Part shown: in pieces, positions 53,072-64,000 of the stretch
How positions within the stretch are numbered: the first letter of the stretch is position 1
How the letters are laid out: each line of letters opens with the position of its first letter
Origin: Undaria pinnatifida
Lineage: Eukaryota; Sar; Phaeophyceae; Laminariales; Alariaceae
Direction of reading: 5' to 3'
DNA length: 64,000 nt
Assembly: GCA_012845835.1 (NCBI GenBank)
Contig: JABAKD010000008.1
Coordinates: forward strand, 12,292,480 to 12,356,479
Made by a program: the position numbers and the translations under genes
Notes under the pieces: generated by a model
Databases searched by the model: none
The model's input: only the letters and a program-made list of their open reading frames with translations
What the model was told of the DNA's origin: nothing

Positions 53072-54219
53072 ACTCTGACGCAACGGAGAAAATTGCAGGC
53101 GTAACGGTGTCAACGTTGACAAAGCTCTGACGTTAACGATGTCGAAAGTCGGAGCAACTACCACCGCTGACTCTGACGCGCTCTAAAGATAAATACTGGT
53201 AAAAGCGCGCGGGTTGATCCCGTCCTTTAAGGAAAACGTGGATGTTACTTTGCGCGTGGGCAGGCTGCGGTTTGTTGCGTTATCCACTCTGTAAAATAAC
53301 GCCTCGATATATACATATATCTGTCGGTGGTTGTTTGTGTTTAGTTGTAATTTTCACGCGAGGAAGAACTCAGGGATTTTGACGTGTGTGAAAGAAAAGT
53401 GATTTTCTAGTTTGGCCTGTAGTACTTAGCGTCTTTGACGCCGTCGGCTTGTGGTTGGTGGAGGGTTGGCCGCGTCGGAGAAAAATAGGCGGCGGTGTAA
53501 AACAGTTTTGCAGCGAGGGGTAAAGAGAGGTTTGGGATTGGAGGGAACGGTATTGATGTTTTGGGTGTGGCGTGTTTTGCCGTGTAGCGCTCTAGTTGAG
53601 TAGATACCGAACGTGGCGGTGCGATGAGTGACTTGGGCGAGGAAAAAAACGAACGGAAAAAAACAAGGCTTGGGGCGGGGAAGGGCCTTGTGACGTTTTT
53701 TTTTTCTTGTGGCGTATTTTTCCACACCGTACGCTTGAGGTGGTGTCAGGCGGCTCGGTGTAGTAAACAGGTAACGACACTGTTGAGGTATTATTTCCCC
53801 GTTCGTTGATGTTGTTTTTGTTTTGAGCTGTTTTCGTTTGTTGCCGCGCGCTGTTGTTGTCGACGAGACTCGAGTGAGTGTTGTTTTGTTTTTGGCCGAG
53901 GTATTTTACTCTTCTTGTGTGGTCATGTACGAGCGGGGTCATCAAGTACCGACCAATTTTTATACCAGCTGTTGTTGTCGAGCTGTTTTGTGTATTTGGC
54001 TGATTTTTACTCTTGTGTGTGGCCATCCTAGGTTGTCGTTCATCTGGCAGGCACCAACAACCAACTTTTTTTACCCCTTATTTTAGTCGCGATTCAAAGG
54101 CGGCGTTGCTTTTCGCTATTTCTTTTTCATGCGCTTGCTGCGTTAGCTCGAGCGTGTTCTCTTTTGAGGGCCGGCTGCTGCGCTCGTCTCTACCGGATGT
54201 TTCATCGGGCGTGAGTATT
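53072..54219. other. Probable 3' UTR and intergenic flank
   Basis: A GT-rich stretch, consistent with the long 3' UTRs typical of brown algae. Several TCTGACG words lie at 53073-53180. A minus-strand Asn/Thr/Lys frame (53592-54026) is the antisense of this and is not called. Confidence 0.4.
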
Positions 54220-54350
54220 AACCTTCATACCTCTATCGTAGAAGGCGTCTACCTTTATATATCTTTTTCGCCAAAAAGAGAAGATATACCTCTTTTTGGC
54301 GAAAAAGAGATATAACGGTAGACGCCTTCTACGATAGAGGTATGAAGGTA
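54220..54350. repeat. Foldback at the start of the hairpin satellite
   Basis: Left arm 54220-54280 and right arm 54290-54350 are near-perfect reverse complements (about 61 bp, few mismatches, 9-bp spacer). The unit orientation switches here. Confidence 0.93.
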
Positions 54351-55445
54351 TAAATATCTTCATATCTCTTTTTCGCCAAAAAGAGGTATACCTTCATACC
54401 TCTTTTTCGCCAAAAAGAGGTAAACCCTCACACCTCTATCGTAGCGGGCGTCTAACCTTGATACCTCTTTTCCGCCAAAAAAAGGTTTACCTTCATACCT
54501 CTATCGTAGCGGGCGTCTACATCCATACCTCTTTTTCGCCAAAAAGAGGTATACCTTCATACCTCTATCGTAGCAGGCGTCTACCTTCATACCTCTTTTT
54601 CATCAAAAAGAGGTATACCTTCATACCTCTTTTTCGCCGAAAAGAGGTAAACCTTCACAACTCTGTCGTAGCGGGCGTCTACCTTCATACCTATTTTCCA
54701 CCAAAAAAAGGTTTACCATCATACCTCTATCGTAGCGGGCGTCTACCTTCATACCTCTTTTTCGCCAAAAAGAGGTATACCTTCATTCCTCTATCGTAGC
54801 AGGCGTCTACCTTCATACCTCTATCGTAGCAGGCGTCTACCTTCACGTATTTTTCGCCAAAAAGATGTATACCTTCATACCTCTATCGTAGCGGGCGTCT
54901 ACCTTCATACCCTTTTTTCGCCAAAAAGAGGTATACCTTCATACCTCTATCGTAGCAGGCGTCTACCTTCATACCTCTTTTTCACCGAAAAGAGGTGTAC
55001 CTTCATACCTCTATCGTAGAAGGCGTCTACCTTCATACCTCTTGGTCGCCAAAAAGAGGTATACCTTCATACCTCTCTATCGTAGCAGGCGTCTGTCTAC
55101 CTTCATACCTCTTTTTCACCGAAAAGAGGTGTACCTTCATACCTCTATCGTAGAAGGCGTCTACCTTCATACCTCTTGGTCGCCAAAAAGAGGTTTACCT
55201 TCATACCTCTATCGTAGCAGGCGTCTACCTTCATACCTCTTTTTCGTCAAAAAGAGGTATACCTTCGTACGTCTATCGTAGCAGGCGTCTACCTTCATAC
55301 CTATTTTTCGCCAAAAAGAGGTATACCTTCATACCTCTATCGTAGCAGGCGTCTACCTTCATACCTATTTTTCGCCAAAAAGAGGTATACCTTCATACCT
55401 GTATCGTAGCGGGCGTCTACCTTCATACCTCCATCGTAGCAGGTA
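54351..55445 (+). repeat. Hairpin satellite built from MITE-A terminal sequence
   Basis: About 17 units of about 64 bp alternate CCTCTATCGTAGCRGGCGTC and the inverted repeat ATACCTCTTTTT-cgcc-AAAAAGAGGTAT, linked by ACCTTCAT. CTATCGTAG and TTTTCGCCAAAA..AGGTATACC are the terminal repeat of MITE-A. Frames such as the 113-codon one at 54458 are repeat artefacts. Confidence 0.95.
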
Positions 55446-55861
55446 GGTGCCTTTAAAAAAATAGCACTTTTCGATAACCTACAACGTTTTCTGAATCTTG
55501 CGGGTGGGGGGGCAAAAGATCGTCCCCGAAATTTCGTGTTGTCTTCTTTTTTTCAAAAATAAAATGTTCCTTGAATACATCGGGTGTACAGAGCACATCA
55601 TCTATCCCCCCCCCCCCCCCCCCCAAATGAGCACACGCAAGCTGCGCCATAAAAAAGTACACCATATTCTACCTGCAAAGGTTGTTGGCTTGAGCAGGGG
55701 AGCTGGCTCTACGCCTCACCCAACAACCTATATTTTTGAGCAAGAACTGAAATTGCAACGCCTGGGCATTCAAAGACAGAAAAAAATATACCAGGGTATA
55801 TATTAAAAATAAACCTACCTCTGAGGGTGACGGCTGGAGGAGCTCTACACCCCAGAGCCTT
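55446..55861. other. Spacer
   Basis: Contains an 18-nt C-run at about 55606. Nothing gene-like is seen. Confidence 0.5.
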
Positions 55862-56128
55862 ACTACGCTAGCCCCCCCCCGACTTTTCTTTAACGAAATC
55901 GCCGGTTTTCAAAACCAGCTCACGGTCGTATCTCCTGAAAATACGGTGCCCCTTTCCACCCCGGCATTATCATCGATCGATAGACCATTGCACCCAAGAA
56001 TATATATATATATACGTATGGACATTTTTTTTTCGATAGTATCCTTCCTTGTGTCGAGCAGAGCCATGAAACGTTCGTTAAAGAAAGCCGCTGGTTTTTG
56101 GGGGGGGCGGGGCTGTCGCAGAATCAGT
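55862..56128 (+). mobile_element. MITE-C copy, complete
   Basis: ACTACGCTAGCCCCCC, TTTCTTTAACGAAATCGCCG, CACGGTCGTATCTCCTGAAA, TTGTGTCGAGCAGAGCCATG, CGTTCGTTAAAGAAAGCCGC, GGCTGTCGCAGAATCAG. Confidence 0.8.
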
Positions 56129-56168
56129 CCCCCCCAACCTAAAAGTTCCTACCCGATTTACAATGCCA

Positions 56169-56314
56169 TGGCCTAGAGACCTGTGTGTGCGAAGATTGGT
56201 TTTTGCGAAACGGAGAATGAATTTCTGACGATTCCGGGCTAAGGGGCCCCGTCTTTTCGGAAACCGTTTTCAGCCAAAATATGGTACACCTTTTAACACC
56301 TACATCGTAGCACG
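56169..56314 (-). mobile_element. MITE-A copy 13, right half only
   Basis: TTTCTGACGATTCCGGGCTA, AGGGGCCCCGTCTTTTCGG, CAGCCAAAATATGGTACACC, CATCGTAGCACG. Confidence 0.7.
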
Positions 56315-56324
56315 TTGCCATTTT

Positions 56325-56599
56325 ATTTCCCACGGAGCTCCTCAAGTAAGTGGGGAGCCTCTCATTAAAGAGAAAAATGTGTACACTGCACCTCCTCTGT
56401 AGGAACGTGCGTCCTACGCTCCACCCCTGCTATATGCTTTTTAAACGCGTTTTAGTTACGTTTTTTTGATATTTTCTCTTCATGCACAGCTGAACAACAC
56501 GTACTAACTGTATCATAGCTAAGCAAAAAAAGAAGGCGGTGGAGCTAGCTGCCCTTAACAATCTTAGGAGCTCAAGAAATTTCTCAGAATTTGATGCAC
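56325..56599 (+). repeat. Repeat B copy, diverged
   Basis: ACGGAGCTCCTCAAGTAAGT at the left; CTTAGGAGCTCAAGAAATTT and CTCAGAATTTGATGCA at the right resemble the block at 6.2 kb. Confidence 0.45.
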
Positions 56600-56880
56600 G
56601 ACGCGTGCTGCAATAGAGGTGCACCACGTTTTTTTTTTTTTCTAGGTCTCCTCAAGTTTGCGAGAGCTTAAGATCTAGCTGCCAAAAAACTGTTTTTTTG
56701 GAAAAAAAAAGGACTACACTGGGGGATAAAGCATCCCATCCATGTGCCTGGCCTAGAGATACACGACGAAAATCGTGAAAAAAAGGAAAAAAAATGTCCT
56801 ATATTTCCGACGATCTTGGGTTAAGGTTTGAAACGACCCGTCATTCAGAAAACATTCCAGAAAAAAGAACTGCTACTAAG
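56600..56880 (-). mobile_element. MITE-A copy 14
   Basis: GACGCGTGCTGCAATAGAGG, GCGAGAGCTTAAGATCTAGC, CCTGGCCTAGAGATACACGA, CCGACGATCTTGGGTTAAGG, CATTCAGAAAACATTCCAG. The right terminus is lost. Confidence 0.8.
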
Positions 56881-56929
56881 TATCTTGTCCATCACAGTGT
56901 CAATGTCTTCCCTTGTCACCCCGGCTACG

Positions 56930-57155
56930 TGAAAGCCCAAAGCGCACGCATCCTGTTCTTCGCGGTGGCGGACCCATGCCGTGTGTGTCGTGGGCGCAGG
57001 TCAGCGAGATCTTTGTTGACGGGGTTGCTGGGTGCTAGGGTAACCATCCGTTGGTCGCAGGTGAGCAGGCCGGACAAATTCTCCCACCAGTCTTGGTCGA
57101 CTCTGCGCCTGTCGGCGGCCTCCGACCCCGCTCCCGGCCCCGCCGCCACTGGCTA
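56930..57155 (-). CDS. Exon-like segment, unrecognised
   Basis: On the minus strand, after TTTACGTAG (acceptor near 57160), a GC-rich frame gives VAAGPGAGSEAADRRRVDQD then WWENLSGLLTCDQRMVTLAPS. Another minus frame and a plus frame also stay open, and the next 100 bp upstream looks like repeat D. No family recognised; possibly an orphan exon or transposon remnant. Confidence 0.22.
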
Positions 57156-57174
57156 CGTAAATGCCTTTTATTTT

Positions 57175-57260
57175 TTTTCGCGCAAAGGGTTCGTTCAGCA
57201 TTCCCCCCGCTGCTCAGGAGCTCATCGACTTTCATCGAATCTTTATCTTTAGCCGATTTT
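57175..57260 (+). repeat. Repeat D, short copy
   Basis: GGGTTCGTTCAGCATTCCCC, CCGCTGCTCAGG and CATCGACTTTCATCGAATC resemble 3.1 and 42.2 kb. Confidence 0.45.
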
Positions 57261-60255
57261 GCGCTGTGGGATACGTTCGTTGACACGAACGAGAAAAACT
57301 CAGAAAAACGCCGCGCAACGTGCAATATACACCAGAGCGCGGAGGTTTTCGAGGGTCCCGACAAAACCGCCTATACGGTGATGATCGTCTAGCGATAGGT
57401 CACAAGAGTCACCAGAAAAACATTTCATTTGGGTCCCGACGCCGGTACAGATGCGCTGTGCGTGATATATTATTCCAGAGCAGAACTCCTCCTCGCGTCC
57501 CTTTCTCCACGATGCGCACCGCGAAAGCTTACAAACTGTGTCAACGAGCTTCGTATCAACCCGTGGATGAAACAAAATGTTCCCGTGCTGCGCAGCACGA
57601 AAAGGTGAAAAAAAAAGCATGTCATGCATGTATTGATATTTTAAGAGGCATCTTTGACCAAACACGAACAACTCCAGACACAGTCCCCAGTCATCCCCGC
57701 CACTCTCTTTCTCTTTCCCCACGCGCGGATGGCCGCCGGGTAACTAACTTCTCCTGCGCACGAAAGAAACAGTAATAATAGCACTATCCAAAACGGTAGG
57801 CACTCCACAAAAAAAAAAAACTGTAGACGTATACGTATTCATATGCTTTTCGATGTCATGCATACATACATACTACCTGGTTCCTGATATACGTCTAAAC
57901 TACCCCCCCCCCCCGCCCCCCCCCCCGCCCCCCCCCCCCCGCATTTTCCGTGAACCCCCCCCCCCCCGCCCTTCCCTCTCCGCATTCTCACCCCCAGCGC
58001 TTACCCCCCCACATCAAAACTTTCTCTCCCAGCGCTTACTGTACGGCCGCCCCGTTAACCTCGATCAGCTGCAGCACCGAATGACCAAAACGACGCGCCA
58101 TCACGAAAGAAACAAAAAATGAAACAGATCATTCATACCATCGTTATTTTAAATTCAACACAAACAAAAGTCCAATCTCCTACGACACCAGCAGTGGCGG
58201 GTGTCGGAAAGCCAACAAACAAAACAGACAAAAAACATCCGTCCAACAGATGCTCTCATGTATTACAGTCTGCATGCATACCAAGGAGTTACCGCCCAAC
58301 ATCAGGCGCACATTATGTGCTCTCGCCCCCCCCCGTCAACCCCCAACCCCTCCCTGCTATCCTATCCCTCCTATCCGCGGTGTAACTCATCATCCCAATA
58401 CACACCACCGCCGGCAATAACTAAATTAACGCAACCTCGAGCAAGAATATTTTCTCCTGCGGATGTTTGATGAAAAAAACAAGCTTTAGTCACGAAACAG
58501 ATGTGCGACGGATGAGAGTGCGCCAGACACGTTCTCGTTTTCTTGCATACCAGGTATTAATTTCGATGCACATGTACTTCGTCCATGCACATATACTTCG
58601 TCCATGTACATATACTACGGCGCACACCTGGCGAGCTCGAACGCTAACCAACTTCCTGCCAAGCTCCAGCAAACTAACGTCGCGGTGGCTACACCTTCCC
58701 CCCGTCCCCCCCGCGCTCTCATTAGTCACCCCTCCCAATCGTTCCCGGTCCCCCCTCCCACCCGCTCCCGGTCCCCCCCCACCCCGATCCCCCCTCCAAC
58801 ACGCCTACGGCGGTAGTCAACCTCGCAAATGTTGCATACACTGCACTGCCCTACTCTTTATTCAACACCTCCCGATAAGTACAACACGCCCACAAGGCCC
58901 CAAACCGAATCGCAGCCGACACAAACGAAAATAATGTCTGCATGCCAGCACGCCCCCGCAGCAGCTAACCTTGCCAGTCACCCCCCCCCGCCCCGCCAAC
59001 CCCTCTCGTGGAACTCCGCCCTAACCTAACTAACTCCAATCGGTGGAAGGATAATAGCCCCTACCCCCCCTCCCCTATCTCCCCTGGCGAAACTCCCACC
59101 TGAACTACTACTTTCGAAGAAAAAACATCGACCCCCCCCCCCCCCTCCCGTCCAGCCCCCCCCCTTCGCGCATGCCAAACATGCCTGCTACCGCACCCGT
59201 ACGCACGAACTTTGGCAGGCCAGGGTCTCTATAATACCGGAGTAGGAGCGATCCACAGCCCATCCAACGCCCCGTCAAATAACGCCTTCCCCCCCCAAAA
59301 AAACACCCTGCGACGTCCATCCGCGGGACTAGACGGCGCACCAAAATCCCGCCCAGCTACACCGACATCGAGGACCAGAATGTCGCGAGCAAGAACGCTT
59401 CCGCGAAAGAAAATGTGCTGAACGGCAGGCCCCCGGAGACGTTTCTTTGGCCGCCCACCGAACACCCGCCCGCCAGCCAGACAGCAGACAGGGAGGATGT
59501 CTGGATGCGACATACACCACATGTTCACAACGGTCCAACCAGAACACCGCCATCACCACCGCTACCACCGTAAACGAAGCCACCGCCGGCGTTTCCCCCC
59601 TGCTATACCGCCCCTCTCCCCTCCCCTCCCCCACCCCATGTCAGCTTCAAAAAACATAAAAGGTCAAAACACGTTCACCCGTCCCTCCCTCTTTCCAAGC
59701 GTTTTACCCCCCTGCCCCCGCGCCCCCAACCTCCCCCCACCCGCCCACCCGTCCCTCCCTCATTCCTTGCCTTTTACCTCCCCTCCCGCACCCCCTCCTC
59801 GCTATCCCTCCATCCACTCCGTCACCGAACTTTGCCGTAATCTCGAAGATGGACCAAAACAAACTAAAAAATAAACACAGACATGTTTCGATCCTAAACC
59901 TACCGCGCGAAACGCTTGCGTTTCTCGGGCATGGATGGATGGATGAACCAAAACAAAAAACAAAAAAAACGACGAGAAAAAAAACACGTGTTTCATTAGT
60001 ACAGGATAAAGAAAAAGAAGTGGGACCGGTCCCGCCCACCCGCCCATCAATCCCGCTACTGCTGACGGCAGAGCACAACATGACCAATGGTCCAAGAAAG
60101 CTCAGAGAAAACAACTGCCCTGCCCCGTCCAGTCTTTCGCGAGAGCAACACGCTTGTCGTGGCGCTTCTAAACAAGACACGTTTTGCCTCACGTAAAGCT
60201 ACAATTTACGTATGCTCTAGAAAAGAGACTTCCCGCCCCACAGTAAACTAAAACT
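57261..60255. other. C-rich flank downstream of the kinesin gene
   Basis: Long poly-C tracts (57903-57970) and CCCT-rich DNA to about 59850. Part is probably the kinesin 3' UTR (minus strand). A plus frame ending at 57390 (NIHQSAEVFEGPDKTAYTVM) is exon-like in composition but unplaced. No confident gene. Confidence 0.4.
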
Positions 60256-62781
60256 TCATGGTCTTCCGGGCCCTTTGCGAGAGCTGGGCCCCTTGTTTTC
60301 GGAAGACCCAATGTCGCGCAAGTTGCGCTTCGGCCTGCCCAGCTCGCACTGGTTCACCTGCGAAAACGAAAAAAAACGCACATGCGCATTGTACAACGCG
60401 CATACAATTGCGCATACAACGCGCATACAAACATAATTATTAACAGACAGTACATACATTTAGTTATCCGCACACTGACTGGCAAAAAAGATACAACGCG
60501 CATACAACGCGTACAAACAGCGTTATCAGCAGAAAGGCAAAAACTCCACGCGCACATGCCCCACATACCTATAATAACTATTCGCAGACAGGGAAAACAG
60601 AAAAACGCACACGTATACAACAATAATACATATAATAAACGGTATTGTATTTTAATAGCAAGCAGACAGGACAAGAAAATGCACAGAACACACACACCAA
60701 GGTGTTTGCGATGTATCAATTTTTAGTTGGATGATAGTTCGGGCAGGAAACAATAAAACACAGTATTATTTGTATTGAAACCGTCCAACATTGCAAGACA
60801 AGTCCAACCCAATCCACGAAAACCAGCAAAATAAACGTTTCAAGAAACACGTTTTTCCTACCATTTTTTTTTTGTGTTCTGACCTGTGTCGTGGGTTGCT
60901 TGTGTTAATTGAAGGTTACAGGGCTTTTGCCACCTTCTATATATACTACGTTATACACCAGTTTTCAAACCCACAGATTTAAGAACAGCATACACGCTAC
61001 TGGCTCACCTGCGAACAGGCAGAACAAACGACAAGCACGCGCGCACGACACAAGGGTGTTGGCAAGACACAAAATCACTTGGAAACTCCCCTCTACCCTA
61101 CTCCCTCACCTGCGAGGCGAACCTCAGCGAGCAGAGCGACTCGTGGTACGACTGGTCCGTGGGGCTGAGGTTGACCATCATCAGAGTCTTCCCATCTCCC
61201 GACAGGGCAGGCTGCAGTAGGTACGTCAGCTTGGAGTTCCGGAAAGGGATCTGGCGTTTACGCGTGAGGGGCAGACAATAAAAAGGTCGAGAGCAGAAAT
61301 AACCGGGGTGCCGAGGGGGGGGAGGAGAGGTTGGGGGGGTGAGGGGGGAGAGAGAGAGCGAGACACAGCTGGAGTAAACTCCAAAATTGACGCTGGCAGC
61401 TTACTGCCAGGAAAATATTGTCGGTACGGGAAGGGAGATGAAGCTGGGGTAAACTCCAAAATCGACACGGCCAGCTTACTGCCACGATAGCATTGTCAGT
61501 ACGCAGCTTGCAAACATGAGGTGCGCATACGTCTTCGAACTCACAGCTGCTGTAGTGCATTCTATTTTTTACACTATTGTCAGCTTGCTGTCAATAAATT
61601 GACACGACAGCGGTGGGGGTCCGCCAACAAGGCAGTCTGCATAAGGCGGTATCCCAATATAAGGCGGTCAAAATCGTATGGCACGACTGGGTAATTGCAC
61701 TGTTACCCTGCCTGGGATGAATAGGGCTGCTTTCCCTTAAAAGGCAGTCATGTTGCTCTGGCACATTACCGCCTTGCAGGAAGAGCATTACGGTACCAGA
61801 AAAAACAACATTATAGACTTCGCGATGCCCACATCGACAAAGCTCAACTGCTACATACAGGTGAGGCCTCATCAACCACCCCCATCCCACCCTACCCTAC
61901 CCTACCCCACCTTGCCATGCTCTACTCTACTCTACTCTACCCTACCCTACCCCACCCCACCTTGCCATGCTCTACTCTACCCTACCCTACCCTACCCTAC
62001 CCTACCCTATCCTACCCTATCCTACCCTATCCTACCCTACCCTACCCTGCCCTGCCCTACCCTACCCTACCCTACCCCCAACTCACGTGAGAGCTCTTGT
62101 TGGAAATGGAGACGAAGACATCGGTAAGAGAGCTAAGTGACTTGTTGATCGCCACGGTTTCCTTCAGCCTGTCACCGGTAGCATTCGACCGGCTCAGACG
62201 CTCGCTTCCCGCCAGATCCACCAGGTGGAGGGTGCCCTTCAAGGAAGACCTCTGCATCTGGTTCACGGCTGATGTAGCAAACAAATATCAAGTCGTGTTT
62301 TGAAAGGGATTGGGGTGAGGATAGGGGTGTAGGGCAAGGGTGGGGTCAGGTGGATGATAGCATAGATTAACAGCTCCAACGACACCATCACCACTAGCGC
62401 CCACAATAATACAGCAACAGCAACAACAAACTACAACACCGTCAACAAGATGAACCAGTACAACAAGTACGACAACAACAACAACAACAACCAAAACAAC
62501 AACAACAACGACAATAACAACAGCAGCAGCAGCAGCGGCAGCAATAACAACAACAACGGCAACAACACAATCACCAACAACAAGCCTGCACGAAAGATAC
62601 GATGCCCTCACCCTTGAGGTAGAGTGTGAAGACGCTGTGGCTGCGCGACGACTGCTCGTTCATGTCGGTCCGCCCTACCGATCGGTGGCATGCGGCACGC
62701 TGTCACAACAAAAACACAACAGCAGCATCAACAGCAACAAAGAGACCACCCACCGAATGTCACAAAAAGCAGCACAGCGAC

Positions 62782-62860
<79 letters not shown>

Positions 62861-62880
62861 TACAGACATACATACAGACA

Positions 62881-62925
<45 letters not shown>

Positions 62926-64000
62926 AGAGCGCGCGGAGGGGAAGGGTCGCGAACCACCACGTCAGCACAAAAAACAGAAGTTGCACATGCATCAAAAGCA
63001 AAGGATAGAAAACAGCAGTGTACCATACCCCGGCAGGACGCTCCAATCGTCAGTTTCAAACAGCAGTGTACTATACCGTGGGAGGAAGCCGCGAAAACGG
63101 TTAAAACCAAGAGTCGACACCATTAAATAGCTCTCGTTGAGTGAGTCTGACCTGCATGAGCTCGTCCACTCCCGCGCTGTCGTTCGGATCAACGTTCTCC
63201 ATCGTCAGGTCCGTCACCGTCGTGTTACCCCGAGCGTCCCGCTTGATCTCGTGCTTGCAGTTCTTCAGCCGACAAAACAGACGAAACAATGCACACCACA
63301 GATCGAAGAGAGGCCAAAAATCCAAGTAAAAAAAAGAAAAGTGAGATACCAGGCAAGAAGCAACATCGGATACCAGAGCAACTGTGACCAGAAAATGTCG
63401 GAGACAAAGAAAAAAAGTGGAATCACGTATACACTACGAAAGAGAAAACAGACAAATAAATATCGTAATACTACAGATCGAAGAAAAGAAGAAAAGATAA
63501 AAAAGCAGAAACCATTATCATTGTCATCAGATTTGTAACAACGGATACCAAACCAGCTACGACCAGAAACTAGCGGAGACAAGAACAAAAAACGGGATCA
63601 ATATTTTTTTCAAGTCCGAGTATCTGCTGCAACCGAGAAACCAAGCAGCGACAAAACAAGAACCGCACAAAACATTTTCAAAACTAAATCAACCGAGACC
63701 AAACTGAAAATGCAAACGCAAACGAAACCTAAATTCGACGCTCTGTCACTTACTTTCCGTCTCCCTCGCGGAGCAAGTCCGACCAAACAAAAAAACATCC
63801 ATGAAAATGAAAGGGAACGAAAACGAAAACGAAAGACAAAACGAGAAACAAAACTTCGACTCTCTCTCTCCCACCTTGCTTCCGTCCGCCCCTCGAAGCA
63901 AGTCCCTGATCTGCTCGTTGTAGATCTCTAGGAAAGACACCTCCATCTCGTACACCCACCCTTGGGCCTCAAGCTTGCTCTTGTACTTGCCCACCTGCGC
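60256..64000 (-). CDS. Kinesin-14-type C-terminal motor protein, 5' partial
   Basis: Six exons on the minus strand: 64000-63875 (continues outside), 63262-63152, 62699-62612, 62268-62087, 61250-61110, 60357-60256 (TGA). They give 249 residues of a kinesin motor. Landmarks in order: [19 protein letters not shown]; a [14 protein letters not shown] beta region; [20 protein letters not shown] (switch I, SSRSH); [17 protein letters not shown] (switch II, DLAGSE); [58 protein letters not shown]. The protein stops about 33 residues after RFAS, with [14 protein letters not shown] in between. Ending just after the motor is typical of kinesin-14 (ncd/Kar3/KIFC) proteins, which move toward microtubule minus ends. 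The P-loop and stalk are outside the window. Introns carry microsatellites. Confidence 0.93.
61366..61503 (+). repeat. About 75-bp tandem duplication in a kinesin intron
   Basis: AGCTGGAGTAAACTCCAAAA ... CAGCTTACTGCCA ... ATTGTCGGTACG is followed by a second, diverged copy with GGGTAAACTCC. GGAGTAAACTCC is itself a palindrome. Confidence 0.85.
61880..62080 (+). repeat. (CTACC)n/(CTACT)n array in a kinesin intron
   Basis: Pentanucleotide CCCTA/TCCTA/CTCTA variants, including a duplicated CCACCTTGCCATGCTCTACT block, end about 7 bp from the splice donor of exon 62268-62087. Confidence 0.93.
62405..62585 (+). repeat. Imperfect (CAA)n array in a kinesin intron
   Basis: CAA/CAG/CGG triplets with single-base interruptions, in the 62269-62611 intron. 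Confidence 0.9.
62777..62926 (+). repeat. (ACAG)n then (GGCA)n tetranucleotide array
   Basis: About 26 ACAG units with ACAT variants pass into about 11 GGCA units, in the 62700-63151 intron of the kinesin gene. Confidence 0.95.

Noticed and set aside
53592-54026. 144-codon minus-strand Asn/Thr/Lys frame
   Set aside because: Antisense of a GT-rich probable 3' UTR; no motif.
54458-55281. Repetitive frames with the recurring words SYLYRSRRLPSY / FSPKR
   Set aside because: Artefacts of the hairpin satellite unit; no start context or splice sites.
61880-62080. Telomere-like CCCTA repeats
   Set aside because: The period is 5 (CTACC/CTACT), not a canonical 6-7-bp telomere unit, and the array is intronic in the kinesin gene.

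Overview
This is a nuclear eukaryotic window, most likely from a brown alga (Ectocarpus-like). The inference rests on GC-rich exons split by many roughly 0.3-1.9 kb introns with GT-AG borders, very long poly-C/poly-G runs, a WSC-domain protein of the kind brown algae carry in large numbers, a chromodomain-bearing Ty3/gypsy element, and dense small inverted-repeat transposons. No prokaryotic operon, CRISPR array or confident RNA gene is visible.

Layout. 0-16.4 kb (+): the 3' part of an 18-exon gene for a secreted-type protein that joins a soluble quinoprotein glucose/sorbosone dehydrogenase (HHIP-like) beta-propeller to four WSC domains. Each WSC domain is built from the same three-exon cassette with phase-0 introns. 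The 5' end lies outside the window. 16.4-30.3 kb: gene-poor, with an 11-bp minisatellite (23.2-24.2 kb), CAA and 13-bp arrays, a 500-N assembly gap (27022-27521) and a threefold repeat next to it. 30.335-36.986 kb (+): a recent Ty3/gypsy chromovirus with two 269-bp LTRs that differ at two positions. Its RT/RNaseH/integrase/chromodomain frame is uninterrupted, but gag and the protease active site are missing. A Tudor-like segment follows the chromodomain. 38.2-40.5 kb: a pentanucleotide satellite (GGGTC/GACCC) whose orientation flips at a perfect palindrome. 41-53 kb: repeats, a BED-finger (hAT-like) transposase remnant, and two exons of unrecognised genes (alanine-rich at 47.1 kb; proline/tyrosine-rich final exon at 52.3 kb). 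54.2-55.4 kb: a satellite of hairpin units apparently amplified from the terminal repeat of the local MITE family. 60.26-64.0 kb (-): the last six exons of a kinesin-14-type C-terminal motor gene, with its P-loop part outside the window.

Two miniature inverted-repeat families dominate the intergenic DNA and also sit in introns of the first gene: MITE-A, about 270-330 bp with at least 14 copies, and MITE-C, about 265-290 bp with at least 4 copies. Both end in the same core, CTACGATAG, which suggests that one transposase moved both. No autonomous partner is visible here. The two protein genes have no evident functional link: one is a probable extracellular or cell-wall enzyme or receptor-like protein, the other a microtubule motor. 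All exon borders were read by eye from splice consensus, reading-frame continuity and family conservation; no alignments were run.
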